Positions 16,281-25,212 of a DNA stretch of 32,478 bases are shown here, piece after piece. Every line of letters begins with the position of its first letter. Position 1 is the stretch's first letter. Origin of the DNA: CAYUCE01 sp964443275 (GTDB taxonomy: Bacteria > Bipolaricaulota > Bipolaricaulia > CAYUCE01); the NCBI GenBank assembly GCA_964443275.1, contig CAYUCE010000020.1, positions 1 through 32,478 on the forward strand, given 5' to 3'. Position numbers and translations under genes: made by a program. A model generated the notes under the pieces. It was not told where the DNA came from. It saw only the letters and a list, made by a program, of their open reading frames with translations, and did no database searches.

Positions 16281-17198
16281 ATGTCTGCAAAGGTTCTTAT
16301 ATGTGACCCGGTTGCCAATGAGACCATCAACATGTTGGAAGATGAAGGGTTTAACATCCAGATAAAGACCGATATGAGCCCGGAGGAATTAGAAAACCAA
16401 GTATCCAAGTATCAAGCTATGGTAGTAAGATCCGCCACCAAAGTGAGAAAGAAGGTCATCGATAAAGCCGAAAATCTAGAAGTGATAGTCAGGGCGGGAG
16501 TAGGACTGGATAACATCGACGTTCAGTACGCTGAAAGTAAAGGAATAAAAGTATTAAATACCCCTGAGGCCAGTTCCCGATCAGTAGCGGAGCTGGCTAT
16601 AGGCCACATGTTAAGCCTTGCCCGCAATATCCCCTACGGTACCGCGTCCATGAAGGAAGGAAAATGGGAGAAGAAAAAGCTTCGAGGTGTAGAGTTGGCC
16701 GAAAAAACTTTAGGGTTAATAGGGATAGGAAGGATAGGAAAGAGAGTTGCTCAAAAAGCCCACTGTTTAGGAATGAAGGTAATTGCTTATTATTACAAAC
16801 CGATCGATAAACCCCCTATTCCGGAGATCAGTGAGATGGTGAGTAAGGACGAACTCCTGGAAAGATCTGATTTTATTACCCTACATATTCCTTACGATCC
16901 AAAGAGAGGACCGGAGATTGGAAAAGAAGAACTTAACAAGGTGAAGAAGGGAGTATACATCGTAAATTGTGCCCGGGGAGGGGTGATTGACGAGGATGCC
17001 TTGCTGGAAGCCTTGGAGGACGGGAAAGTAGCCGGGGCGGGTATAGATGTATTTATGGAAGAACCCCCGGGTAAAAGCCGGTTGATCGAACACCCCCAGG
17101 TTACTTTGACTCCCCATTTGGGAGCCACCACCTTTGAGGCACAGAGAAGAGTAGGCACCCAAACCGCAGAAAAATTAATAGAGTTCTTCTCAACCTAA
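16281..17198 (+). CDS. serA: D-3-phosphoglycerate dehydrogenase, short form without ACT domain
   Basis: The enzyme oxidises 3-phosphoglycerate to 3-phosphohydroxypyruvate with NAD+, the first step of serine synthesis. The N-terminal substrate domain contains VVRSATKV and VRAGVGLDNID. The Rossmann motif is GLIGIGRIGKRVA near residue 146. Catalytic segments are VNCARGGVIDEDAL and the histidine in LTPHLGATTFEAQ near the end. The length of 305 aa is that of the minimal form; the C-terminal ACT serine-sensing domain is absent, so feedback inhibition by serine through that domain is not expected. GAGGAGGG precedes the ATG, 12 bp after the aminotransferase gene. Other 2-hydroxyacid dehydrogenases share the fold, but the neighbours favour SerA. 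Confidence 0.88.
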   Translation: MSAKVLICDPVANETINMLEDEGFNIQIKTDMSPEELENQVSKYQAMVVRSATKVRKKVIDKAENLEVIVRAGVGLDNIDVQYAESKGIKVLNTPEASSRSVAELAIGHMLSLARNIPYGTASMKEGKWEKKKLRGVELAEKTLGLIGIGRIGKRVAQKAHCLGMKVIAYYYKPIDKPPIPEISEMVSKDELLERSDFITLHIPYDPKRGPEIGKEELNKVKKGVYIVNCARGGVIDEDALLEALEDGKVAGAGIDVFMEEPPGKSRLIEHPQVTLTPHLGATTFEAQRRVGTQTAEKLIEFFST

Positions 17199-17209
17199 AG
17201 GGGTAAAAT

Positions 17210-18529
17210 ATGGCTGAAATATTCCCATTTCGAGGTTTACGTTACAACAAAGAAATAGTAAACAACTACAGTAAGGTGGTAACTCAGCCCTACGATAAGA
17301 TATCACCGGCCAATCAAGAGAGATATTACCAGAAGCATGATTACAACATGGTAAGGATAATTAAAGGAAAGGAAAAGGCTGGTGATGACGGGGAGAATAA
17401 GTATACCCGAGCGGCAAGTTTTTTCCAGGACTGGCAGGATAAGAACGTTTTGATCCGGGATTCGGAACCGGCAATCTACGCCTATAATCAGGAATACGAA
17501 GTAGATGGGGAAGTCAGGACTAGAAAAGGGTTTGTAGGGTTAGTGAAGTTGCAAGCCCCCGGAGAAGGGGTAAAGGCTCATGAGTCAACCATGAAAGGTC
17601 CCAAAGCGGATAGACTAAAGTTAATGAGGGCCGCTGAAGCTAACTTTGGTCACATTTTTATGTTGTATTCAGATAAAAAGAGAAAAGCCAATAAAGCTTT
17701 ACATAAATATACTGCTGACCACTCACCGGATATCCAAGCCGCCGATGATTTTGGTAATGTCCATAAAGTATGGACTATTACTGATCAGGATATTATTAAA
17801 ATAGTCAAGGAAACCGTCTCCGAGAAAAGCTTATACATAGCTGATGGGCATCACCGATACGAAACGGCGGTTAATTTTATGAATGAATGTAAACAAAAGG
17901 GGTGGAGACCCCAGGGAGTGGAAAGCTTTACTCATCGGATGATGACCTTGATTAATATGGATGAACCGGGTTTAACTATACTTCCTACCCACCGGCTTAT
18001 CCACGGGTTAGAAAGCTTTTCCAAGGAGCAATTTCTGAATGGGGCTAGAAAGAATTTTGAAATTGAGACACATAATGATTCCCAGCAGATGTTTGAAAGA
18101 TTGGATAATGATCTTGAGGTTAAGCATACATTTGGTTTCTATCCTCAGGGTTCTAATCTTCATTACTCATTGACTTTAAAGAACGAAGATATAATGGATG
18201 GACTGATTCCCGGCCGCTGGTCGAAGACGTGGAAAAGGCTAGATGTGTCCATCCTGCATAAAGCCATACTGGAGACTTTACTGGGAATTGGCGAAAAGGA
18301 ATTGGAAGAGGAAACCAACGTCGAATATATGAGATCAAGGGAAGAAGCTTTGAGAAATGTTGACAATGGCGATTTCCAAATGGCATTTATCATGAACCCA
18401 ACCTCCGTCGATGAAGTACGGAAAGTGGCCGATCAAGGTGAAAAAATGCCCCAGAAATCCACGGACTTTTATCCCAAATTGCTTACCGGTCTTATCATGA
18501 CCAAAATGGATATTGTTAAAAGTGGATAA
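17210..18529 (+). CDS. DUF1015 family protein in serine operon
   Basis: The protein belongs to the DUF1015 family, often found next to serA in anaerobic bacteria and without a proven function in my knowledge. It opens with the family start IFPFRGLRYNKEIV and VTQPYDKIS. Further conserved parts are ESTMKGPKADRLKLM near residue 125 and YIADGHHRYETAVNF at about 209-223. The D212-G-H-H-R216 segment resembles the DGHHR or GHRR motif of ParB/SerK-like nucleotide-dependent enzymes, which include a free-serine kinase; the link is my inference. The length of 439 aa is normal. It starts 11 bp after serA in the same operon. No phosphoserine phosphatase is present nearby, so a role in the last step of serine metabolism is a reasonable hypothesis. 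Confidence 0.85.
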   Translation: MAEIFPFRGLRYNKEIVNNYSKVVTQPYDKISPANQERYYQKHDYNMVRIIKGKEKAGDDGENKYTRAASFFQDWQDKNVLIRDSEPAIYAYNQEYEVDGEVRTRKGFVGLVKLQAPGEGVKAHESTMKGPKADRLKLMRAAEANFGHIFMLYSDKKRKANKALHKYTADHSPDIQAADDFGNVHKVWTITDQDIIKIVKETVSEKSLYIADGHHRYETAVNFMNECKQKGWRPQGVESFTHRMMTLINMDEPGLTILPTHRLIHGLESFSKEQFLNGARKNFEIETHNDSQQMFERLDNDLEVKHTFGFYPQGSNLHYSLTLKNEDIMDGLIPGRWSKTWKRLDVSILHKAILETLLGIGEKELEEETNVEYMRSREEALRNVDNGDFQMAFIMNPTSVDEVRKVADQGEKMPQKSTDFYPKLLTGLIMTKMDIVKSG

Positions 18530-18539
18530 GTTTCCACAT

Positions 18540-18690
18540 CTAGGGGATCATTTCATAAATGGTTAGGACGTGTTGGTTTCCGGTTGGCTACATACCCAAC
18601 CCTACGAATTCATTGGTACCATCATATGTAGGGAATGGCCTCTGTGCCATTCCTATCAATGTGCTAATCAATTGTGAAACGCTGTACTAG
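18540..18690. repeat. MITE-like dispersed repeat, copy 3 (151 bp)
   Basis: This copy has exactly the same length as the one at 9-159 and nearly the same sequence. It has CTAG ends, the terminal TTTCAYAA/TTGTGAAA arms and the hairpin GGAATGGC-CTCTGT-GCCATTCC at 18632-18653. It begins 11 bp after the DUF1015 stop codon and ends 35 bp before the gcvPA start. Its right arm contains TTGTGA (18672-18677), which with TTTAAA (18695-18700, spacing 17) could act as a weak outward promoter for gcvPA. Confidence 0.78.
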
Positions 18691-18724
18691 TTAGTTTAAA
18701 ATAATCAACCGGGTGAGGACGATA

Positions 18725-20059
18725 ATGGAATTTATACCCAATACAGAAGAAGATAAAGGAAAAATGTTAGAGGATATCGGGCTTAAGTCTAGAAAAGAGT
18801 TATTTGCGGATATACCAGAAGAAATCAAGTCCCGATGTGAGCCTCTAGGGATAGAACCGACCAGCGAACTGGAAATAAGGCGCGCTTTAAAAAAGATATC
18901 TGGCAAGAATGCTGATCCAGATAAATTTACATCTTTTATAGGTGGAGGGATATATGATCACTTTATTCCCAGTGTGCTTGATCACATTCTATTAAAACCT
19001 GAGTTTTATACTGCTTACACTCCGTATCAAGCTGAGATAAGCCAAGGAACATTAAGTTGGATGTTTGAATTCCAAACCCTTATCTGTGAACTTACCGGAA
19101 TGGATATAGCCAATAGCTCCATGTACGATGGGGCCACCTCTATGAGTGAAGCAATGCTACTGGCTTCTGATTTAACTAACAAAGACAAGGTGCTGGTGGC
19201 TGAATCGATAAATCCTTTTTATCGGGAGGTAATAGATACTTACGGATGGGGGGCAGATTTAAAAATTGAAACCATTCCCTTCAATGAGCAGGGAAGAATA
19301 GATAAAACTAGCTTACGGGATAAGATTGATCAAGTGGCGGCAGTTCTCGTTCAAAACCCTAATTTCTTTGGAGTAGTTGAGGATTTATACGGTTTAAAAG
19401 AAGAAATTGCTGATTCTCTTTTAATTGTATGTGTAAACCCGATTTCTCTAGGGGTACTTGCTCCGCCTGGTGATTACGGTGCTGATATCGTAGTGGGAGA
19501 AGGTCAACCATTAGGTAATAGGCTTAATTTCGGAGGCCCATTGCTAGGAATACTTGCCACCCGCAAAAAATTCTTAAGAAAATTGCCGGGTAGGCTTTCC
19601 GGAGTTACTGTGGATGAAGATGGTAAACCGGGCTTTGTAATGGCTTTGCAAACCAGAGAGCAGCATATAAGAAGAGAGAAAGCTTCCTCTAATATATGTA
19701 CCAACTCAGGCTTATGTGCTTTAGCTGCTACCGTCTATCTTTCGGTCTTGGGCAAAAAAGGGCTTAAGGAAGTATCCAGTCAAGCTACCCAAAAAGCACA
19801 TTATCTTAAGGAAGAAATTACAAAGCTTGGCGGTTACCGGCTTGAATTTCCTCAAGTCCCCACCTTTAACGAATTTCTAATTAGGACCGATAAAGAGCCC
19901 TCAATGATAGCAAATTATTTGAAAAGTCAGGGTTTCTTGCTTTTGGATCCCAAACATCTGGCCAACTTTGGATTCTCCAGCCATTTGCTCCTGGCGGTAA
20001 CCGAAAAAAGAACCAAACAAGAGATGGATAATTTAGTAGAAAAGCTATCGGAGGTTTAA
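18725..20059 (+). CDS. gcvPA: Glycine dehydrogenase (decarboxylating), subunit 1 (P-protein, N-terminal half)
   Basis: Together with GcvPB this forms the P-protein, which decarboxylates glycine and loads the aminomethyl group onto lipoyl-GcvH. The start EFIPNTEEDKGKMLEDIG and ELFADIPEEIK match the usual GcvPA opening, which decides for ATG 18725 over the in-frame GTG at 18713; GAGGA lies 5 bases before it. Other family parts are FIGGGIYDHFIPSVLDH, YTAYTPYQAEISQGTL, NSSMYDGATSMSEA and GGPLLGILATRKKFLRKLPG. The length of 444 aa is typical of the subunit, which has no PLP lysine. Its stop codon is followed with no gap by gcvPB. Confidence 0.96.
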   Translation: MEFIPNTEEDKGKMLEDIGLKSRKELFADIPEEIKSRCEPLGIEPTSELEIRRALKKISGKNADPDKFTSFIGGGIYDHFIPSVLDHILLKPEFYTAYTPYQAEISQGTLSWMFEFQTLICELTGMDIANSSMYDGATSMSEAMLLASDLTNKDKVLVAESINPFYREVIDTYGWGADLKIETIPFNEQGRIDKTSLRDKIDQVAAVLVQNPNFFGVVEDLYGLKEEIADSLLIVCVNPISLGVLAPPGDYGADIVVGEGQPLGNRLNFGGPLLGILATRKKFLRKLPGRLSGVTVDEDGKPGFVMALQTREQHIRREKASSNICTNSGLCALAATVYLSVLGKKGLKEVSSQATQKAHYLKEEITKLGGYRLEFPQVPTFNEFLIRTDKEPSMIANYLKSQGFLLLDPKHLANFGFSSHLLLAVTEKRTKQEMDNLVEKLSEV

Positions 20060-21508
20060 ATGCCAACTACACCTGAAACCATATTTGATAAAGGAGCTAA
20101 AGGAAGGCGGGGAGTTAGGTTGCCGGAAGCGGAGACTGAGTGGGAGCCAATTGAGAATTTAATTCCGGATAAGCTTCGAAGAGTTGACGGACTTAACTTA
20201 CCCGAAGTCAGTCAACCAGAGGTAGTAAAGCATTATACTCAACTTTCCAAGAAGAACTACGGCGTAGATGATGGGATGTATCCTCTAGGTTCATGCACGA
20301 TGAAGTATAACCCCAAAATAAACGAGGACTTGGCTCGATTAGAGCCGTTCAGCCAGGCTCACCCTTTGCAGCCCGAGGATCTTTCACAAGGCACGCTACA
20401 CATCATGTATGAGCTAGGAGAATTTATGAAGAAGATTGGAGGGATGGCCGGGGTTTCTTTGCAGCCGGTAGCCGGGGCTCACGGTGAACTTACCGGTCTT
20501 TTGCTAATGAAGAAGTATTTCCAAGAGAAGGGGGAAATCGATAAACGAAGAAAGATCTTGCTTCCCGATTCCTCGCATGGTACAAATCCGGCCACTTGCG
20601 GGATGCTAGGCTTTGAAGCGGTAGAGATTAAATCAGATCAGCGAGGCATGGCCAAACCGGAAATATTTGAGGAAAAGATGGATATCGATGTAGCCGGGGT
20701 TATGCTAACCATTCCCAACACTCTTGGATTATTTGAAGAGGATATATTAAAGGTCAGTGAGATTGTACATCAAGCCGGAGGCCTATGTTATTACGACGGG
20801 GCAAACCTAAATGCCACTTTAGGGATAGCTAGACCAGGCGATATGGGAATGGATATAGCCGCTTACAATTTACATAAAACCTTTTCCACACCCCATGGGG
20901 GAGGAGGACCGGGAGGGGGGGCTTTAACTGTTGTTAAGGATTTAACCCCCTATTTACCTGTTCCCGAAGTGGTTAAGGAGAATTCAACTTATCATTTGGG
21001 CTATCAGCGGCCTAAGTCTATAGGAAAAGTGCACAGCTTTTATGGCAACTTTGGAGTGGCAATCAAAGCTTACATTTATATAAAGATGCTGGGAGATGAA
21101 GGTCTAAGAGATGTAGCCGAGAACGCGGTTCTTAACGCAAATTATCTAAAGGAGAAGTTGAAGCAAGTGTATGAACTTCCGTACGATCGACTATGTAAAC
21201 ACGAATTTGTGCTCTCCGGCAAAGGCCTAAACCAGGCTATAAAAACTATCGATATAGCCAAGAGACTAATAGATCTAGGATTTCATCCTCCCACGATTTA
21301 CTTTCCACTAATTGTAGATGAGGCCTTAATGATTGAACCTACAGAAACGGTGAGTAAGGAAGAACTAGACCAATTTATTCAAGCCATGAAACAAATAGCC
21401 AAAGAAGCGAAGGAGAAACCCCAAACTTTGCAGCAGGCGCCCCACACCGGGCCGGTAAGAAGGCTGGATGAAGTAAAAGCGGCAAGAGAACCTATATTGA
21501 GGGCTTGA
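20060..21508 (+). CDS. gcvPB: Glycine dehydrogenase (decarboxylating), subunit 2 (P-protein, C-terminal half)
   Basis: This is the PLP-binding half of the split P-protein. Conserved segments are YPLGSCTMKYNPKIN, LSQGTLHIMYELGEF, PDSSHGTNPAT with cofactor contacts, YYDGANLNATLG, and the Schiff-base lysine K273 in NLHKTFSTPHGGGGPG, followed by the glycine-rich loop. The length of 482 aa is normal. The ATG follows the gcvPA stop directly, with GGAGG in the end of gcvPA as its ribosome site. The SHMT-GcvT fusion gene begins 12 bp downstream, so the P-protein and T-protein activities are made from one transcript. GcvH, the lipoyl carrier that it must act on, is encoded outside the window. Confidence 0.96.
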   Translation: MPTTPETIFDKGAKGRRGVRLPEAETEWEPIENLIPDKLRRVDGLNLPEVSQPEVVKHYTQLSKKNYGVDDGMYPLGSCTMKYNPKINEDLARLEPFSQAHPLQPEDLSQGTLHIMYELGEFMKKIGGMAGVSLQPVAGAHGELTGLLLMKKYFQEKGEIDKRRKILLPDSSHGTNPATCGMLGFEAVEIKSDQRGMAKPEIFEEKMDIDVAGVMLTIPNTLGLFEEDILKVSEIVHQAGGLCYYDGANLNATLGIARPGDMGMDIAAYNLHKTFSTPHGGGGPGGGALTVVKDLTPYLPVPEVVKENSTYHLGYQRPKSIGKVHSFYGNFGVAIKAYIYIKMLGDEGLRDVAENAVLNANYLKEKLKQVYELPYDRLCKHEFVLSGKGLNQAIKTIDIAKRLIDLGFHPPTIYFPLIVDEALMIEPTETVSKEELDQFIQAMKQIAKEAKEKPQTLQQAPHTGPVRRLDEVKAAREPILRA

Positions 21509-21520
21509 CCAGGAGATAAA

Positions 21521-24500
21521 ATGGCAAAAAGAGTGGAAAATCAAGCTTATCTGGACTTATTGGATGAAAATCTGTCAGATATAGATGGGTTTGTCCAAAG
21601 ATTAATTCGCCTCGAGAAAGAAAGACAGGCTCGAAAGCTTATACTAATTCCCTCTGAAAGCATGGCTCCCCGGTCGGTCCGCAGGGCATTAGGTTCTGTG
21701 TTTAATAACGTATATGCCGAAGGTTATCCCCGATTTGAGATGACCCGGGAATCGGAAGAGAAGCTGGCAGATTTGGCCGAGCAATTAACCCACTACAGAC
21801 GCTACGCCGACCGCCGATTTTACAAGGGAGTGGAGTATGCTGATTTGGTAGAGAGTCTAGCTCAAAGGAGGGCGGCGGAGTGCTTTGCAAACAGCGATGT
21901 TTCGGCAGAGGAGATTTATGTCAATGTACAGCCTTTGTCCGGAGCTGCGGCCAATCTTGCTATTTACGAAACATTTGTAAACCCTGGAGATACGGTAATG
22001 GGGATGGATTTATCCGAAGGCGGTCATCTTACCCACGGCAGCAAATTCAATATAACTGGAAAACGTTATAATATCGTTTCATACTCTACTAAAAGGTCTA
22101 CGGGTAAACTTGATTATGATGAAATAGAGGAAATGGCGTTAGAACACCGCCCTAAGATGATAATTGTGGGGTATACATCCTATCCTTGGGCTCCGGATTG
22201 GAAAAAGTTCAGGGAAATTGCGGATAAAGCGGGAGCAGTTCTACTAGCGGATATTGCCCACACGGCGGGCATGGCCATTGCGGGGGCGTATCCAAATCCT
22301 ATTAGGTTTGCCGATATAGTAATGTTTACCACTCACAAGACCATTTGCGGGCCGCGTGGGGCGGTGATCTTAACTACTAATCAAAGTTACAGCGAACGGA
22401 TTGATGAAGCTATCTTCCCTGGTGAACAGGGTGGGCCTCATGTAAATAAATGGGCAGCAATGGCCGTGGCATTCAAAATAGCTCAAACGAAAGGCTTTAA
22501 GAAAATGCAGCACCAGATAGTAAAAAATTCAAAAGCTTTAGCTAAAAGGTTTAAGGATAACGGAATAGATCTTGCTTACGGGGGCACAGATACTCACCTA
22601 ATGGTCATCGATCTGCGAAAGATCCAGTCGGATACCGGATTTACATTAATGGGTGAAGTTGGGGCTCGGATACTGGATCTATGCGGCATTGTGACTAATA
22701 AGAATACCATACCAGGGGATGAAAGTGCTGCCGAGGCTCATGGCATTCGTTTAGGTACACCGTGGGTTACGCAAAGAGGTATGCGAGAAGAGGAAATGGA
22801 GGCCTTAGCGGATATCATCACCCAGATCCTTACTAATATTAAGCCCTTCTGCTACCTAGGGGTTACCGGTGAGCTATCCAGAGGAAAGATAGACTTGGGA
22901 GTTTTGGAAAAAGCCAAAGAGGAAGTGGCCCAAATCACCCAAGCCCGTCCCCCAACCGTGGAAGAAAAAAGTGATTACCCGCATTTTTATGGTTGGGAAA
23001 AGGATAGAGAAGTGCCCGTGGGAAAATCATTATTTGAAAAAGTTAAAGCTGCTCAAGAAGAAAGTTCGGATGGGCCCTTACTATTTGATTTCTCAGATAA
23101 GGGAGTTTTGGAAATCAGCGGGCACCGCCCCACACCATTCTTGCAAGAGGTAACTACCAACGATGTATATAATTTACAGCGCCATCAAGCAATCCAATCT
23201 TTCCTTCTGGATAAAGAAGGAGTTTTAATCGATTCAATCGCAATCTTGCGCACCGAAGATAATAAATGGGGACAGGACCGCTATCTGGTAATTACCGCTC
23301 CTGAGGAAGTGGAGAGAATAAAGGTGTGGTTTAGGGAGTTATCCGATGGGTATGTTATCTTCGACAAAGAAGACCTATTTAGGAAAGTCCAAGGCCCCAT
23401 AACGTTAAATGAGGTCGCACCAGGAGAATCTGCCGCTCGGGCTCAAGCTGTTCTAAAACTAAAAGGAGGTAAACTCTCTGGGTTTATAGATGACTGGGGT
23501 GGAGCAGAAATTACCGAAGCTATTAAAAAGGATCAGGGGGGAAAGATCAAGCTCAGTGAATGTAATGTGCACATATTTCCCGACCTTTCATCTAAAAATG
23601 ATGAATTATATCTGGTAGTAGATTATAACCACGCGAAAGAGTTGGTGGAGCTTCTGGCCCAAAATGGTGTCGGTCTAGCAACACCGGAGATGAAAAGAGA
23701 GGAATACAATGATTTGTTGAAGCTTAGTGACAAGGGAAGAATCTCAGCCCTCACCCTTTATCAAAATGGTTATGAAAACCTATTTTGCCCATCTAAAACT
23801 TACTTTGTGGGACAATCCCATCTTCTAAAGGAGGTATCTCCTAGCCACCAAAAGAAAAAATTCCACTGGGCCAAAGCTAAAGAAGAAAGCGAAGGCCACC
23901 GTACTCCGCTTTATGAGGAGCATAAAAAGCTGGGGGCCAAGATGACCAATTTTGCCGGATGGACCATGCCGGTGTGGTACAGCGGAGTAGGAGATGAACA
24001 CCGCGCAGTACGCCAATCGGCAGGGATTTTTGATTTGGGGCATATGGGGGTATTCGAGGTCTCCGGGAAACATGCCACCAGTTTCTTGGATGCAGTTACC
24101 TCTAACTACGTACGGTGGTTAAAAGATGGGGAGTCACAATATTCCTATCTGCTCGATCCTCAGGGCGTAGCCATCGATGACATTATAGTTTATCGAAGAA
24201 GAGAAGATCTTTATTTGGTAATAGGGAACGCTGCCAACCAAGACGTGGAGTGGCAATGGCTAAATGCGGTTAATTCTAGAGAATTTATCATTGACAAAAA
24301 TCATCCGGTAAAGGAGATAGAAGGTCAGGCTACCTTACGAAATTTAAAGGATCCCAAATCAGGGGACAGGCAGCGTATAAATCTTGCTCTCCAAGGTGCG
24401 AAATCTCTTCCCATTCTTAAGAATCTCATCTCGGATTCCGAGGCAGAAAAGATGCTTAATAAGATGGGTAAAAATGAACTTATCGAGATTGAGTTGGCTG

Positions 24501-25156
24501 AAATTCCGGTGGTGATATCTCACACTGGTTATACAGGTGAAGAGATAGGCTACGAAATATTCGTTCACCCCCAAAAAGCTCCCACCCTTTGGAACCGTAT
24601 CTTAGACGCAGGCCATGAATATAATATAAAACCCTGTGGGTTGGGGGCCAGGGATTCTTTAAGGACAGAAGCCGGACTTCCTCTATTTGGTCATGAGCTG
24701 GAGGGAAAATACGATATTAACCCCACGGAAGCCGGTTTTGGCCCTTATATAAAATTTCATAAGCCCTTTTTCATAGGTCGAGAGGAATACATTAAGCGAA
24801 CTCAAGAGATAAACCGGGAGGTGGTACGATTTAAGATAGACCAAGATCGGGCCAGAGCAATTAGGACTAAAGCACCGGTGATAGATAGAGCCGGTAAATT
24901 TATAGGTAGAGTGACCAGTTGTACTTTAGTAGGAGATGGTCAAGTGGGAATGGCTTATATTGATAAGAAGTATCATCGAGAGGGTGAGCAGATAGGAGTT
25001 TTCGCCTCGCCGGCATCTTTTAGCTCCACGGATCAGAAGTCGCTAAATGAACTAGAATCAGGGGATAGAGTACCGCTTTACTACTGGGCGAGGGTGCTTT
25101 CCCGTTTTCCCGGACAGGACTCAGATAAGCCCGGGTTTTCAGACTTTTCAGAATAA
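21521..25156 (+). CDS. glyA-gcvT: Trifunctional-looking fusion: serine hydroxymethyltransferase + degenerate GcvT-like domain + aminomethyltransferase GcvT
   Basis: One uninterrupted 1211-aa frame holds three modules. Residues 1 to about 470 are a serine hydroxymethyltransferase (glycine plus methylene-THF gives serine): NVQPLSGAAANLAIY, LLADIAHTAGM and the Schiff-base lysine K273 in FTTHKTICGPRG. Residues about 518-780 are a GcvT-like domain that aligns with the last module (FDFSDKGVLEISG against FDLGHMGVFEVSG; KEGVLIDSIAILR against PQGVAIDDIIVYR) but lacks GYTGE and is shorter. Residues 793-1211 are a complete GcvT (aminomethyl-GcvH plus THF gives methylene-THF and ammonia): RTPLYEEHKKLGAKM, D886-D887 of the catalytic-site type, SHTGYTGEEIGYEIFV. 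It is the last gene of the gcvPA-gcvPB operon. The fusion should couple glycine cleavage to serine formation; the middle domain's role is unknown. Confidence 0.95.
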   Translation: MAKRVENQAYLDLLDENLSDIDGFVQRLIRLEKERQARKLILIPSESMAPRSVRRALGSVFNNVYAEGYPRFEMTRESEEKLADLAEQLTHYRRYADRRFYKGVEYADLVESLAQRRAAECFANSDVSAEEIYVNVQPLSGAAANLAIYETFVNPGDTVMGMDLSEGGHLTHGSKFNITGKRYNIVSYSTKRSTGKLDYDEIEEMALEHRPKMIIVGYTSYPWAPDWKKFREIADKAGAVLLADIAHTAGMAIAGAYPNPIRFADIVMFTTHKTICGPRGAVILTTNQSYSERIDEAIFPGEQGGPHVNKWAAMAVAFKIAQTKGFKKMQHQIVKNSKALAKRFKDNGIDLAYGGTDTHLMVIDLRKIQSDTGFTLMGEVGARILDLCGIVTNKNTIPGDESAAEAHGIRLGTPWVTQRGMREEEMEALADIITQILTNIKPFCYLGVTGELSRGKIDLGVLEKAKEEVAQITQARPPTVEEKSDYPHFYGWEKDREVPVGKSLFEKVKAAQEESSDGPLLFDFSDKGVLEISGHRPTPFLQEVTTNDVYNLQRHQAIQSFLLDKEGVLIDSIAILRTEDNKWGQDRYLVITAPEEVERIKVWFRELSDGYVIFDKEDLFRKVQGPITLNEVAPGESAARAQAVLKLKGGKLSGFIDDWGGAEITEAIKKDQGGKIKLSECNVHIFPDLSSKNDELYLVVDYNHAKELVELLAQNGVGLATPEMKREEYNDLLKLSDKGRISALTLYQNGYENLFCPSKTYFVGQSHLLKEVSPSHQKKKFHWAKAKEESEGHRTPLYEEHKKLGAKMTNFAGWTMPVWYSGVGDEHRAVRQSAGIFDLGHMGVFEVSGKHATSFLDAVTSNYVRWLKDGESQYSYLLDPQGVAIDDIIVYRRREDLYLVIGNAANQDVEWQWLNAVNSREFIIDKNHPVKEIEGQATLRNLKDPKSGDRQRINLALQGAKSLPILKNLISDSEAEKMLNKMGKNELIEIELAEIPVVISHTGYTGEEIGYEIFVHPQKAPTLWNRILDAGHEYNIKPCGLGARDSLRTEAGLPLFGHELEGKYDINPTEAGFGPYIKFHKPFFIGREEYIKRTQEINREVVRFKIDQDRARAIRTKAPVIDRAGKFIGRVTSCTLVGDGQVGMAYIDKKYHREGEQIGVFASPASFSSTDQKSLNELESGDRVPLYYWARVLSRFPGQDSDKPGFSDFSE

Positions 25157-25212
25157 TATTCTTAAAAAATAGTTCTAATCTTTTGACAGCACGAACCCAA
25201 AAAACTTTTGAC

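Noticed and set aside
18691..18724. Glycine riboswitch before gcvPA.
   Set aside because: Only about 34 bp separate the MITE-like repeat from the start codon, too short for the aptamer, and the repeat itself does not show its core.
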